A stretch of DNA of 64,000 nt from Desulforapulum sp034007745 (GCA_034007745.1 JAVEQI010000001.1:124001-188000), one strand, 5' to 3'. Shown: positions 17,943 to 26,609, counted from the first letter of the stretch. Notes: generated by a model not told the origin, from the sequence alone. Translations and numbers: made by a program.

Positions 17943-18839
17943 TTAAATATTACCATTAAAAAAAGATGTCAAAAATAGACGTCCTTGATCAGCCTTTACT
18001 TCTCTGCTCAACCCCTTGAAGGCCTCATTCGCCTTTGACTCCTCAGAAAAAAGTGCAAAATAAGACGAACCGCTGCCGGCCATAAGCAACCCGTCCGGCT
18101 CAAAACCTGCCATAATTTCCCTTACCCGGATAACATCCGGACAAACTTTCAAGGCCGCCAATTCAAGATCATTGTGCAAAAGCCCCTTGACATCAAGGGC
18201 CTGGTCAATTCCAGACATATTTAACAGAGCATTATTATTAGTTTTTTTCTTTTTTGTCAATGCAAAATTGACATTTTCATAAACCAAAGGTGTTCGGACA
18301 CTAAACCCTGGAAAACAAACGACCACGTGGTAGGGCATGAGGGGTGGACAAGGGGAGAGTACCTCGCCCACCCCCCGGGCAAAGGCGGGCCCCCCATGGA
18401 TAAAAAATGGTACATCAGACCCAAGAGTTAAACCCATATCCATGAGTTCCTGCTTGGAAAAAGGATGGCCGAACTGTCGATTTAGCACCTGCAGGGTAGT
18501 TGCGGCATTTGAGCTTCCGCCCCCGAGACCTGCTCCCACCGGAGTTTTTTTATTAATTGTAACACTGACCCCGATTTTTTTTCTACCCGAAGGTTCAACC
18601 GTGATGTATCGGTCGATAAACAGCACGATGGCCCGGTAAACCAGATTGGATCCGTCGTCTGGAACTTCTGGGTGATCACAGACAACGGTCACACCTGACC
18701 CTATAAAATCAAACTCAAGAAGATCACCAAAGGCAAGACAGGTCATTAAGGAATAAAGTTCATGAAACCCGTCGCTTCTTTTGCCTGTCACATAGAGAAA
18801 AAGATTGATCTTTGCCGGTGAAAACGCCTCTACTATCAC
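17943..18839 (-). CDS. ispE: 4-diphosphocytidyl-2-C-methyl-D-erythritol kinase
   Basis: This 298-residue GHMP kinase phosphorylates CDP-methylerythritol in the non-mevalonate isoprenoid pathway. It has S-P-A-K-I-N-L-F near the N-terminus, the ATP-binding P-V-G-A-G-L-G-G-G-S-S-N-A-A (about 96-109) and M-A-G-S-G-S-S-Y-F-A-L near the C-terminus. The start is GTG at 18839, overlapping the stop of the DUF1844 gene (GTGA), so the two are translationally coupled. Confidence 0.93.
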   Translation of the reverse strand: MIVEAFSPAKINLFLYVTGKRSDGFHELYSLMTCLAFGDLLEFDFIGSGVTVVCDHPEVPDDGSNLVYRAIVLFIDRYITVEPSGRKKIGVSVTINKKTPVGAGLGGGSSNAATTLQVLNRQFGHPFSKQELMDMGLTLGSDVPFFIHGGPAFARGVGEVLSPCPPLMPYHVVVCFPGFSVRTPLVYENVNFALTKKKKTNNNALLNMSGIDQALDVKGLLHNDLELAALKVCPDVIRVREIMAGFEPDGLLMAGSGSSYFALFSEESKANEAFKGLSREVKADQGRLFLTSFFNGNI

Positions 18840-19144
18840 CCCTTGGCCCTTACATAGGCCAAGCGGACCTCGTGGACAAGACTCTTGACAAGATTTGCCT
18901 CATCATTGTCAAGGTTGCCACGGGTTTTCTTTTCAAGCATAACTATCATGTCAATGGTTTGTCGTCCAAGATCAAGATTTTTACCCTTTGCGCCGGTGGC
19001 CGGATCCTCGATCTCACCCAACTGCACAAGGGCTGTTGAGTAGAGAGAGAGAATAAAGGTGGAAAAATCCACCGCCGGCATTTTTCTATCACCACCCGAT
19101 GCCCCATGGTCGTCCTGCATGATAAACCCTTTTCCTTCACACAT
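18836..19144 (-). CDS. DUF1844 family protein
   Basis: This 102-residue protein of unknown function matches the DUF1844 pattern: V-D-F-S-T-F-I-L-S-L-Y-S-T-A-L-V-Q-L-G-E-I-E-D-P, then N-L-D-L-G-R-Q-T-I-D-M-I-V-M-L-E-K-K-T-R-G-N-L, then E-A-N-L-V-K-S-L-V-H-E-V-R. The ATG at 19144 has AAGGAG 8 bases upstream. It overlaps ispE by four bases, and this pairing recurs in Desulfobacterota, but no function follows from it. Confidence 0.8.
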   Translation of the reverse strand: MCEGKGFIMQDDHGASGGDRKMPAVDFSTFILSLYSTALVQLGEIEDPATGAKGKNLDLGRQTIDMIVMLEKKTRGNLDNDEANLVKSLVHEVRLAYVRAKG

Positions 19145-19220
19145 AACATTTCTCCTTGATGTTTAGGGGTTCTCAGGGCTGCCCCTGCTCCCGCCTGCCT
19201 CCAGGGCAATTCGTGAATTA

Positions 19221-19248
19221 TACCCACTACCCACTGTCTACTGTCTCC
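19221..19248. repeat. Degenerate heptanucleotide repeat array
   Basis: Four consecutive heptads read TACCCAC, TACCCAC, TGTCTAC, TGTCTCC. Similar 7-base-period arrays are at 23440 and 45074. This one overlaps the 3' end of the phosphopantetheinyl transferase gene. Confidence 0.5.
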
Positions 19249-19871
19249 CAAACAACCTCGCCCCCTCCCCTTACCACCGACGCAAGGTGATCGTCCACCC
19301 AGAAATGATCGACAGTGTAACTGTTCACGCCATCATCAACAAGGGTGGTATTTGTTTGGGGTGCGCCAACTACCCTGACCCTGGCGAGACCGGCGAGCCC
19401 AACCCCCATAGTCTTGAGAACAGCCTCTTTTGAAGTAAAGGTCCTGAAAAATATCTCTACCCGATCATTGCCCCCAAAACAATCCAGCTCTTCTGGGGTC
19501 AAGATCCGTTTAAAAAGAGAGTCAGACACGGGCCGTGGTCGCTCTAAGTCAATGCCGGCAGGAGAGCTTGACACCACCCCTGCCACAAAATAGGGCTTAT
19601 GGGCGATTGACCAGTGAACCCCCTGGCTGGCCAGAGGCTCACCAGCTTCGCCCTTTAACAAAACCCGGGGATAACTGCCGGTTCTTTCCCCCGAGATCCT
19701 GAGGGCCTGCCTTGCAAAACGACTTAAAGTCTTTACCGCCGATGCTCCGCCAGGCGATGTATCTGCCCTGGGAACCCTCAGGATTACGGGATAGAGGTTT
19801 AGATCTTTATTTTTTTCTAGGTTCAAACTTGATGATAACGTCTGCAACCGTTGTTCCTTCACCCGCTTCAT
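19227..19871 (-). CDS. 4'-phosphopantetheinyl transferase (Sfp type)
   Basis: This protein of about 214 residues transfers phosphopantetheine from CoA to carrier proteins. Family motifs are visible: W-S-I-A-H-K-P-Y-F-V-A-G-V-V, the Mg-binding G-I-D-L-E-R-P-R-P, and F-F-R-T-F-T-S-K-E-A-V-L-K with the catalytic Lys-Glu pair. The start is unclear: the ATG at 19871 lies inside the end of the acetyl-CoA synthetase gene (65-base overlap) without a good ribosome site, so a later non-ATG start is possible. The last residues run into a heptanucleotide array, so the C-terminus may have been remodelled. The target carrier protein is unknown. Confidence 0.82.
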   Translation of the reverse strand: MKRVKEQRLQTLSSSLNLEKNKDLNLYPVILRVPRADTSPGGASAVKTLSRFARQALRISGERTGSYPRVLLKGEAGEPLASQGVHWSIAHKPYFVAGVVSSSPAGIDLERPRPVSDSLFKRILTPEELDCFGGNDRVEIFFRTFTSKEAVLKTMGVGLAGLARVRVVGAPQTNTTLVDDGVNSYTVDHFWVDDHLASVVRGGGEVVWETVDSG

Positions 19872-21948
19872 GGACAAATAGAGGGTTGATGTCAAGCTCC
19901 TTGATCTCCGGGTGGTTGGTTACCATCTCCCGCAGACTCACAAGATTTTTCTCAAGGGCCTCAATGTCCGAGGGGGCTTCCCCCCGGATTCCGGCGAGGA
20001 GAGGGTATCCCTTGATTCCCCTGACCATCCGCCTTGCCACATTTCGTCCCATGGGAGCCATCCTAAAGACAACATCCTTGTATACCTCCACAAAGATACC
20101 CCCAAGGCCGAACATGACCGCATGACCGAACACGTCATCACGACTCACCCCGAGGATCACCTCCCGACCCTTCTTGGCCGACTCCTGCACAAGGACCCCG
20201 TCAAGCTTAGCCATGGAGTTGTACTCCTTGGCGCTTTCCAGGATCTCTTCAAAGACCTCTTTCACCTCTTCAGGAGTTTTGATGCCCACCCTTACCCCCT
20301 TAGCGTCGGACTTGTGGAGAATCTGTTTGGAAACTATCTTCATTACAATCGGATAACCGATCCTGTCGGCAATAGCCACGGCCTCTTCGCCAGTTCTGGC
20401 AAGGGCCATATCAAGTGTGTGAAACCCGTAGCAGGCAAGGAGCCTGCTGCCGTCAAGCTCACCCATGGTGGTCTCTCCCCTGTCGAGGCAATCCTTTACA
20501 ATCTGCCCTGCCTTTGCAGCGTCAAAGGAGATATCATACTGGGGCAGAATCTTTCTTGAAAGCCACTGTTTGTTGCGGTAAAGAACCCCCATGGCCCGAG
20601 CAGCACTTTCCGGGAACTGGTACACAGGCACACGGTTCTTCTGAAGAAGCTTAACTCCGTCGGATACGTCCACCACCCCCATGAACGCACATACAATGGG
20701 CTTAATGGCGTTCCTTGCAATATTGACAATGGCCTCTGCCGTTCCCATGGCATCGGTCATGGACTGGGGTGTCAGTATGATCAAAACTCCGTCCACCCCT
20801 GAATCACTTAAGACGGTGGCAAGGGTATTTTCATAGCGATCCCGTGCTGCATCTCCAATCACGTCCACCGGGTTATGAAAATTTGCCGTGGGCGGCAGAT
20901 ATTTATGCAGTTCGGCAATGGTCTCATCTGTAAAACTTGCAAGGGACAATCCGGAGTTTTCGCTCATATCTGTGGCAATGATTCCCGGTCCGCCAGCATT
21001 GGTAACAATGGCGATCCTGTCACCTGTGGGGATTTTCTTTGCGGCAAGGGCCTGGGCATAATCAAAGAGTTCGTTGACCGTATGGCAGCGGATAATTCCG
21101 GCCTGGGAAAAAATGGCGTCATAGATGGCATCAGAACCTGCAAGGGCACCCGTGTGGGAGGCGGCAGCCGCAGCTCCAGCAACAGATGTGCCCGACTTTA
21201 TGGCGATGACCGGGGTTGGATTGATCCCGGAGGTCATCTCCCGGACCTCTGAGATAAACTCCTCAGCCCCCCGAGAGAGTTCTTCCATGTAAATCATGAC
21301 CACATCGGTATTGGGATCCTTGTGATAATAGCGCAAAAGATCAAGCTCATCCACATCAGCCTTGTTGCCAATGGAGATGAACTTTGAAAACCCAAAACCC
21401 TTGTCAGCGGCAAAGTCAAGGACCGCTGTGCATAAAGCGCCACTCTGGGAGATAAACGATACGTTTCCAGCCGCTGGCATCCGGCTGGAGAAACTGGCAT
21501 TAAGGGAAACCTCGGGCGCTGGGTTAATAACCCCAAGGCAGTTGGGACCGACCAGGCGAATGTTGGCCTTACGGCACATCTCCTTGATCTCTTCCTCAAT
21601 TTCAGCACCCTCACCCCTAACCTCCTTAAACCCTGCCGACACGATCACCACCCCTTTGACTCCCTTGGCAATGCAGTCTTTCACAGCCTGAAGGGCAAGC
21701 TTCGGAGGGAGAATCACCATGGCAAGGTCGATGGGGTCCGGGATGTTGGTCACCGAGGTGTAGCATTTTACACCTATGATGGACTTGGCCTTGGGATTAA
21801 CGGGATAGATGGTCCCCTTATAACCACCAAACAGAATATTGGCAAAAATATCATGACCCACCTTGCCCTTTTGGGTGGATGCACCGATTACGGCTATGGA
21901 TTCCGGGGCAAAAATCGCATCTAACTTGTCCATTGTTTCTCCTTGCAT
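19807..21948 (-). CDS. Acetate-CoA ligase (ADP-forming), fused alpha-beta
   Basis: This 713-residue NDP-forming acyl-CoA synthetase interconverts acetyl-CoA + ADP + Pi with acetate + ATP. Order: CoA-binding domain (A-V-I-G-A-S-T-Q-K-G-K-V-G, about 18-30), succinyl-CoA-ligase-like domain, phospho-His segment (A-A-A-S-H-T-G-A-L-A-G, His near 260) and a C-terminal ATP-grasp domain with P-I-V-M-K-I-V-S and H-K-S-D-A-K-G-V-R. It is the last gene but one of the minus-strand arm that starts at the AcsF/CooC gene or further up, suggesting that acetyl-CoA from CODH/ACS is turned into acetate and ATP, or acetate is activated for oxidation. Starts at 21948 and 21933 both have strong AGGAG sites. A longer paralogue with a GNAT domain is at 54641-57349. 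Confidence 0.93.
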   Translation of the reverse strand: MQGETMDKLDAIFAPESIAVIGASTQKGKVGHDIFANILFGGYKGTIYPVNPKAKSIIGVKCYTSVTNIPDPIDLAMVILPPKLALQAVKDCIAKGVKGVVIVSAGFKEVRGEGAEIEEEIKEMCRKANIRLVGPNCLGVINPAPEVSLNASFSSRMPAAGNVSFISQSGALCTAVLDFAADKGFGFSKFISIGNKADVDELDLLRYYHKDPNTDVVMIYMEELSRGAEEFISEVREMTSGINPTPVIAIKSGTSVAGAAAAASHTGALAGSDAIYDAIFSQAGIIRCHTVNELFDYAQALAAKKIPTGDRIAIVTNAGGPGIIATDMSENSGLSLASFTDETIAELHKYLPPTANFHNPVDVIGDAARDRYENTLATVLSDSGVDGVLIILTPQSMTDAMGTAEAIVNIARNAIKPIVCAFMGVVDVSDGVKLLQKNRVPVYQFPESAARAMGVLYRNKQWLSRKILPQYDISFDAAKAGQIVKDCLDRGETTMGELDGSRLLACYGFHTLDMALARTGEEAVAIADRIGYPIVMKIVSKQILHKSDAKGVRVGIKTPEEVKEVFEEILESAKEYNSMAKLDGVLVQESAKKGREVILGVSRDDVFGHAVMFGLGGIFVEVYKDVVFRMAPMGRNVARRMVRGIKGYPLLAGIRGEAPSDIEALEKNLVSLREMVTNHPEIKELDINPLFVHEAGEGTTVADVIIKFEPRKK

Positions 21949-21963
21949 GTTTCTCCTACCTTC

Positions 21964-22728
21964 CTAATTCAGCTTTTTGACGACATGTTCCATTAATTCA
22001 TCCACAGCCTTAACCGCCACAGAATCATCGGGCAACTCCATCAACGAACGCCTCTCCATATCAAAATCAAGAAGTGCGGTATCATCTGGAATAGTGCAGA
22101 TTATTGGAACTCCGATTTTTTCACACTCGTCCAGAAATTTCTGTCCAAGCTTGGCCGGTGCACGATTGACAACGAGGCCCACATTTTTGACGTTCAGCTT
22201 CAGGTCGGGCAGCATGGATTTAATCCTGCCAACGGCCCTTAACCCCCGCAGGGCATAGTCTGTGATGAGCAGCAGCATGTCCACATTGCCCCTGGTCCTC
22301 CGGCTCAAGTGCTCCATACCTGCCTCATTGTCCACCATGAGGTACTTATAATTTTTCTCAAGTTCTTCTGTAAAGCGGTTGAGAATGTTGTTGACCATGC
22401 AGTAGCACCCCTGGCCCTCCTGACGGCCCATCACGAGAAGATCGTACTTCTCCTCTTCGATTATCACCTGATTTATGAGCATCTCAAGGTATACTATCTT
22501 GTCCATCCCCGAAGGAACCCCCTGGGGATCTCTCATGAAATCTTCCCTAACATCCCCCACGGTTTTATCGACCTTTATGCCAAGAGTTTCTCCGAGGTTG
22601 CTGTTGGGGTCGGCGTCAACCGCAAGCACGGGGGATTCCCCCCTGTTTGTCAATTGACGCAAAATCAGAGCCGCCACAGTAGTTTTACCAACACCTCCCT
22701 TTCCGGCCAGTGCAATTACCTTACTCAT
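21964..22728 (-). CDS. AcsF/CooC-type nickel-insertion ATPase
   Basis: This 254-residue MinD/NifH-like P-loop ATPase matures nickel centres of carbon monoxide dehydrogenase / acetyl-CoA synthase. It has the deviant Walker A G-K-G-G-V-G-K-T-T (residues 9-17), D-A-D-P-N-S-N-L, the CooC metal-site motif G-C-Y-C (two Cys one residue apart) and D-N-E-A-G-M-E-H-L-S-R-R. It follows the 72-aa gene and precedes the ADP-forming synthetase by 16 bases in a minus-strand operon. A second CooC lies at 36083-36865 in the divergent CODH/ACS arm; having one per metal site (C-cluster and A-cluster) is plausible but unproven. Confidence 0.9.
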   Translation of the reverse strand: MSKVIALAGKGGVGKTTVAALILRQLTNRGESPVLAVDADPNSNLGETLGIKVDKTVGDVREDFMRDPQGVPSGMDKIVYLEMLINQVIIEEEKYDLLVMGRQEGQGCYCMVNNILNRFTEELEKNYKYLMVDNEAGMEHLSRRTRGNVDMLLLITDYALRGLRAVGRIKSMLPDLKLNVKNVGLVVNRAPAKLGQKFLDECEKIGVPIICTIPDDTALLDFDMERRSLMELPDDSVAVKAVDELMEHVVKKLN

Positions 22729-22757
22729 ACCGTCTCCCTGGGCAAAACCTGCCCCCT

Positions 22758-22976
22758 TTATTTATAATTTTCCAAATTCTGTGCAAACCCCTGAAAATCT
22801 GCCTTAAGGAGAAAACGTGAAATCATCTCTCCAAGCTTGTCTGCCGTGTCCACCCGGTAAATACCGCTGTCGTCTTTGCCGGCAACGGCCTTGGCGTTTG
22901 CGACCACACTTTTCAAGGCCTCAACGCCTATATCCAGATTGACCTGAACGGTCACCATATCCTGTTCATTTTCCAT
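22758..22976 (-). CDS. Small conserved-context protein of unknown function (72 aa)
   Basis: I do not recognise this 72-residue protein. It is acidic, has no Cys, signal peptide or membrane segment, and looks like an alpha/beta mini-domain (V-T-V-Q-V-N-L-D-I-G-V-E-A-L-K, then Y-R-V-D-T-A-D-K-L-G-E-M-I-S-R-F). Its ATG overlaps the stop of the NifU-like gene (TGATG), so it is translationally coupled to it, and the AcsF/CooC gene follows. The gene order ties it to Fe-S or nickel cluster assembly for CODH/ACS. That is inference from context only. Confidence 0.7.
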   Translation of the reverse strand: MENEQDMVTVQVNLDIGVEALKSVVANAKAVAGKDDSGIYRVDTADKLGEMISRFLLKADFQGFAQNLENYK

Positions 22977-23425
22977 CAGGCTCTGCCCTTGCTTTCATTG
23001 GAACCTGTCATATAAACCCTTAATGCCTCCTGCACGGTTCCGGCTGCAAGAAAGGCACAATGCCTGTCATCTTCCGGCATACTGCCAAGCTTAGACAGTA
23101 TCAGATCTCCTGTGATGTCTGCAAGCTCTTCAACACGCATGCCAATGGCCAGCTCTGCGGCAAAAGATCCACACACATTACTTGATCCGCAACCATCGGT
23201 AATATAGGAAGCCCCTATCACCCGGTCCCTTTCAAACTTGAGGTAAATATCCATGGAATCCCCGCAATCTCCCAGGGCGTGGCCATGGACATCAAAATCT
23301 TCCAGCCTGCCCCGGAATCTGGGGTTCTGCCATCGTTTAAACCCCTCTTCGCCAAGGGAAGCTCTTGCCTCTTCAAAAATTTTATCCTGGAGTTCGTCAA
23401 GGAATACATCCAGCTTATCTGTCAT
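22976..23425 (-). CDS. NifU/IscU-like iron-sulfur scaffold protein
   Basis: This protein of about 149 residues has the three-Cys scaffold layout of NifU N-terminal/IscU proteins: G-D-C-G-D-S-M-D-I-Y-L, then D-G-C-G-S-S-N-V-C-G-S-F, then H-C-A-F-L-A-A-G-T-V-Q-E-A-L. It probably holds nascent Fe-S clusters for transfer. The start at 23425 (M-T-D-K-L-D) is backed by TGGAGATAAAG; an ATG at 23437 overlaps that site. The gene starts right next to a heptanucleotide repeat array and is coupled to a 72-aa gene and the AcsF/CooC gene. A dedicated Fe-S scaffold for the CODH/ACS clusters is the natural reading, but no cysteine desulfurase is nearby. Confidence 0.85.
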   Translation of the reverse strand: MTDKLDVFLDELQDKIFEEARASLGEEGFKRWQNPRFRGRLEDFDVHGHALGDCGDSMDIYLKFERDRVIGASYITDGCGSSNVCGSFAAELAIGMRVEELADITGDLILSKLGSMPEDDRHCAFLAAGTVQEALRVYMTGSNESKGRA

Positions 23426-23439
23426 CTTTATCTCCATTG

Positions 23440-23481
23440 TTAGCTGTTAGCTTTTAACTGTTAGCTACTACCTACTGACTA
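23440..23481. repeat. Degenerate heptanucleotide repeat array
   Basis: Six heptads in register: TTAGCTG, TTAGCTT, TTAACTG, TTAGCTA, CTACCTA, CTGACTA. On the minus strand it forms the leader immediately upstream of the NifU-like gene. Confidence 0.65.
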
Positions 23482-23620
23482 CAAACAAATATGCATAAGG
23501 TAGAACAAAATCTGAAAATTGCAATAATATTAACCAAAAAACATCAATTCTAATTTTGGATATCAGTATCAAAAGGGAGGGCGACAGTCGGTATCCCCCT
23601 GCTGAACATAAAAAACAAAA

Positions 23621-23656
23621 AAAGCCGGAAAGCAGCGGGCGCTGCTTTCCGGCTTT
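23621..23656 (-). terminator. Terminator of the fhs-folD operon
   Basis: A perfect 16-bp stem AAAGCCGGAAAGCAGC / GCTGCTTTCCGGCTTT with a 4-base loop is followed on the minus strand by a T-run. It lies 17 bases beyond the folD stop. Confidence 0.92.
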
Positions 23657-23673
23657 GTCAAATCTGATTAAAT

Positions 23674-24567
23674 CTATTTACCTAGGGCAAACTGAGCTGA
23701 TTTCAAGGTGTTCTTCATGAGCATGGCAATGGTCATGGGTCCGACACCGCCGGGAACTGGCGTTATCTTACCGGCAATTTCCTTTGCCTTGTCAAAGTCA
23801 ACATCACCCTTGAGGATGGCCTTGCCGGTCTTTTCGTTCATACCGACCCTGTTGACCCCCACATCAATGACCGTGGAACCCGGTTTAATCCATTCGGGTT
23901 TTACGAGATCAGGCACACCTGCCGCAACAATCAGGATATCGGCCCGCTTGCAATGGGCTGCAAGGTCCTTGGTGCGGGTATGAACGATGGTGACGGTTGC
24001 GTTTGCACCCACACCCTTCTGGGCCATCATCATGGCAATGGGTTTTCCAACGATGTTAGAACGGCCCACCACAACGACCTCGGCACCTGAAGTTTCTGTA
24101 CCCGACCGAATAATCATCTCCTGGATGCCGGCCGGGGTGCAGGGCAGAAACTTCGCCTCGTCCCCGCCGATCATGAGACGACCTACATTAACCGGATGAA
24201 AGGCGTCCACGTCCTTGTCAGGATTGATGGCGTTGAGAACCTTTTTCTCATCAATGTGCTTGGGAAGGGGAAGCTGAACAAGGATACCGTGAATCTCAGG
24301 ATCCTTGTTGTATTTATCGATCAGGGCAAGAAGATCGGCCTCAGGTATATCATCTGGCTGATCGTCCTGGATCTCTTTAAAGCCGACGCTAAGGGCCGTC
24401 TTCACCTTGAGGGTAACATAACTTATGGAAGCAGGACTGCTGCCGACAAGGATAGTCACAAGACCTGGAACCTTGCCGTGTTTTGCCTTCATCTCCTCTA
24501 CGTCCTTCTTTACCTCTTCAAGAATCTGCTTGCGTATTTCAGTTCCACTGATAATTTCTGCACTCAT
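23674..24567 (-). CDS. folD: Methylene-THF dehydrogenase / methenyl-THF cyclohydrolase
   Basis: This 297-residue bifunctional enzyme carries out the second and third steps of the methyl branch: formyl-THF to methenyl-THF to methylene-THF. It shows the substrate region S-Y-V-T-L-K-V-K-T-A with the catalytic Lys, Q-L-P-L-P-K-H-I, the NAD(P) site G-R-S-N-I-V-G-K-P-I and the ending P-V-P-G-G-V-G-P-M-T. The ATG at 24567 has AAGGAG. It sits 38 bases after fhs, followed by a terminator. Confidence 0.96.
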   Translation of the reverse strand: MSAEIISGTEIRKQILEEVKKDVEEMKAKHGKVPGLVTILVGSSPASISYVTLKVKTALSVGFKEIQDDQPDDIPEADLLALIDKYNKDPEIHGILVQLPLPKHIDEKKVLNAINPDKDVDAFHPVNVGRLMIGGDEAKFLPCTPAGIQEMIIRSGTETSGAEVVVVGRSNIVGKPIAMMMAQKGVGANATVTIVHTRTKDLAAHCKRADILIVAAGVPDLVKPEWIKPGSTVIDVGVNRVGMNEKTGKAILKGDVDFDKAKEIAGKITPVPGGVGPMTIAMLMKNTLKSAQFALGK

Positions 24568-24605
24568 TTTTTTCTCCTTTTGAATTAAGGAAACTTAACC
24601 TCCGG

Positions 24606-26381
24606 CTAGAATACGCCCTGGACCTTTCCTGTTTCCACATCAACATCAACACGTTTGAAAGCGGGGTTTGACCCTGTTCCAGGCATGAGGCTTATGGCTC
24701 CGGCAACGGGCACGATGAATCCCGCACCGCCGTAAGTCAAGACCTCCCTGATGGCGAGTCTCCAGTTTGTGGGAACACCCTTGAGCGCAGGGTTGTCCGA
24801 AAGGGAAAGATGGGTTTTTACCATGCACATACCAAGCTTTGCCAGCTCGGGGTCTGCCTGGATTCTGGCAAGGGAGACATTTGCCGCATTAGAGTAGTCA
24901 ACACCGTCTGCCCCATAAACCTCCTTGGCAATAAGTTCGATTCTCTCCTTAAGGGGCATATCAAGCTCATAAAGGAACTTGAAATCTGTCTTATCTTCAC
25001 ATGCCTCGATAACGGTTTTTGCAAACTCGATTGCGCCGTCACCACCCTTTTCCCAATGGCGGGAAAGGGCTACTCTTGCACCGCCCGCTTCTGCGAGTTC
25101 ACGAACCTTGGCGATCTCAGCATCGGTATCCGTGTAAAAAGCGTTGATGCAGACAACCGGGCTGATGCCGGCCTTTTTCACGTTTTTAATGTGATGGACG
25201 AGGTTGGCGCATCCCTTTGCAACCCACTCTACGTTCTCTGAGCTATACTCTTCCGGCATGGGCTTACCAGGAACCGGAACAGGCGCCCCGCCATGGCATT
25301 TAAGGGCACGGATGGTAGCGACGATAACGGCACAGTTGGGCACCAACCCTGAAAAACGGCACTTTAAGTTCCAGAACTTCTCAAAACCGATATCGGCACC
25401 GAATCCAGATTCCGTGACGTGGTAGTCGGCAAGTTTAAGCCCCACCCTGTCTGCAATGATCGAGCTCTGACCGATGGCGATGTTGGCGAACGGTCCTGCA
25501 TGGACGAAAACCGGCTGGCCTTCGAGGGTCTGAATGAGCGAGGGATTAAGCGCGTCAACCATCCATGCCGTCATGGCACCCGCAACCTGAAGGTCTTCGG
25601 TGGTAACGGGCTTACCCTTTTTAGTGTAGGCAACAACGATCTTGCCCATTCTCTCGCGCATGTCTTTAAGATCCGTGGCAACGGCGAGTATGGCCATGAC
25701 TTCAGACGAAACTGCGATACCAAACTTGGATTTCATCATGAAGCCGTCGGATTTTCCATTTACTCCATCGATGCCGATGATGATGTTTCTCAAGGCCTGG
25801 CAGCAAAAATCCATGATCCAGCCCATCTCCACGTTGGTTGGATCGATGTCGAGGCGCTTCATGCCGGAAAGACGTTCCAACTGCTCGTCCGTATAGTTTC
25901 TCTCGTGCTGGAGACGGGATGTCAAGGCTACCATTGCAAGGTTGTGGGCGTTCATGATGGCGTTGATGTCGCCGGTAAAGCCAAGGGAAAAAGGAGTCAG
26001 GGGGATGCACTGGGCAAGACCGCCGCCTGCGGCAGAACCCTTGATATTCATGGTGGGGCCGCCCGAAGGCTGACGAATGGCCGCAGATACACTTTTACCA
26101 AGCTTGCCAAGCCCCTGTACAAGCCCCATGGAAGATGTGGATTTTCCTTCACCAAGGGGAGTGGGAGTGATAGCGGTTACATTAATGTATTTACCATCGG
26201 GCTTGTCCTTTAGGCGCTCGAGGACCGCACGGAAATCAACCTTTGCGATGTAATGGCCCTGGGGAAGCAGCTCCTCCTTGGTCAATCCAAGTTTTTCGCC
26301 AATTTCGTAAATCGTGAGCATGTCTTTTTCTGCGTCCTGGGCAATTTCCCAGTCTGCATGCTTGGTTGGATCTAATGCCAT
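24606..26381 (-). CDS. fhs: Formate-tetrahydrofolate ligase
   Basis: This 591-residue enzyme activates formate on THF with ATP, the entry step of the methyl branch of the Wood-Ljungdahl pathway. The P-loop-like region reads T-P-T-P-L-G-E-G-K-S-T-S-S-M-G. Also visible are R-Q-P-S-G-G-P-T-M-N-I-K-G-S-A-A-G-G-G and P-G-T-G-S-N-P near the C-terminus. Length is slightly above the usual 555-560. The ATG at 26381 has AAAGGAG. It is co-transcribed with folD and divergent from the CODH/ACS operon; the FDHs at the start of the window can supply its formate. Confidence 0.97.
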   Translation of the reverse strand: MALDPTKHADWEIAQDAEKDMLTIYEIGEKLGLTKEELLPQGHYIAKVDFRAVLERLKDKPDGKYINVTAITPTPLGEGKSTSSMGLVQGLGKLGKSVSAAIRQPSGGPTMNIKGSAAGGGLAQCIPLTPFSLGFTGDINAIMNAHNLAMVALTSRLQHERNYTDEQLERLSGMKRLDIDPTNVEMGWIMDFCCQALRNIIIGIDGVNGKSDGFMMKSKFGIAVSSEVMAILAVATDLKDMRERMGKIVVAYTKKGKPVTTEDLQVAGAMTAWMVDALNPSLIQTLEGQPVFVHAGPFANIAIGQSSIIADRVGLKLADYHVTESGFGADIGFEKFWNLKCRFSGLVPNCAVIVATIRALKCHGGAPVPVPGKPMPEEYSSENVEWVAKGCANLVHHIKNVKKAGISPVVCINAFYTDTDAEIAKVRELAEAGGARVALSRHWEKGGDGAIEFAKTVIEACEDKTDFKFLYELDMPLKERIELIAKEVYGADGVDYSNAANVSLARIQADPELAKLGMCMVKTHLSLSDNPALKGVPTNWRLAIREVLTYGGAGFIVPVAGAISLMPGTGSNPAFKRVDVDVETGKVQGVF

Positions 26382-26572
26382 GGTTAACTCCTTTTTAATT
26401 GTTGGGGCTCAGGGAACCGAGCCCGTTAGGTCTTAAACACATGATCTAAATTACCATTAATTTTCAAATGATCATATTCCAATAATAGAGCATATGAGTC
26501 AAGCACTATTTAGGAATTTCGAAAAAAACAGATCACATATTTTGACCTGATTCACAACCCGAACAATAATGA

Positions 26573-26609
26573 TTTCCCATTAAATAAATTGAATTTATTT
26601 AATGGGAAA
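26573..26609. promoter_or_regulatory. Perfect 18-bp inverted repeat, candidate operator
   Basis: TTTCCCATTAAATAAATT is mirrored exactly by AATTTATTTAATGGGAAA around a single G. It is placed midway between divergent C1-pathway operons. The AT-rich centre and one-base spacer favour a protein-binding dyad over a terminator. Confidence 0.6.

Noticed and set aside
23440..23481. CRISPR array
   Set aside because: Units are 7 bases with no spacers; a tandem array, not CRISPR. No cas genes are in the window.
26382..26460. THF riboswitch in the fhs leader
   Set aside because: Only a small GGGCTC / GAGCCC hairpin is present; no conserved riboswitch core could be recognised.
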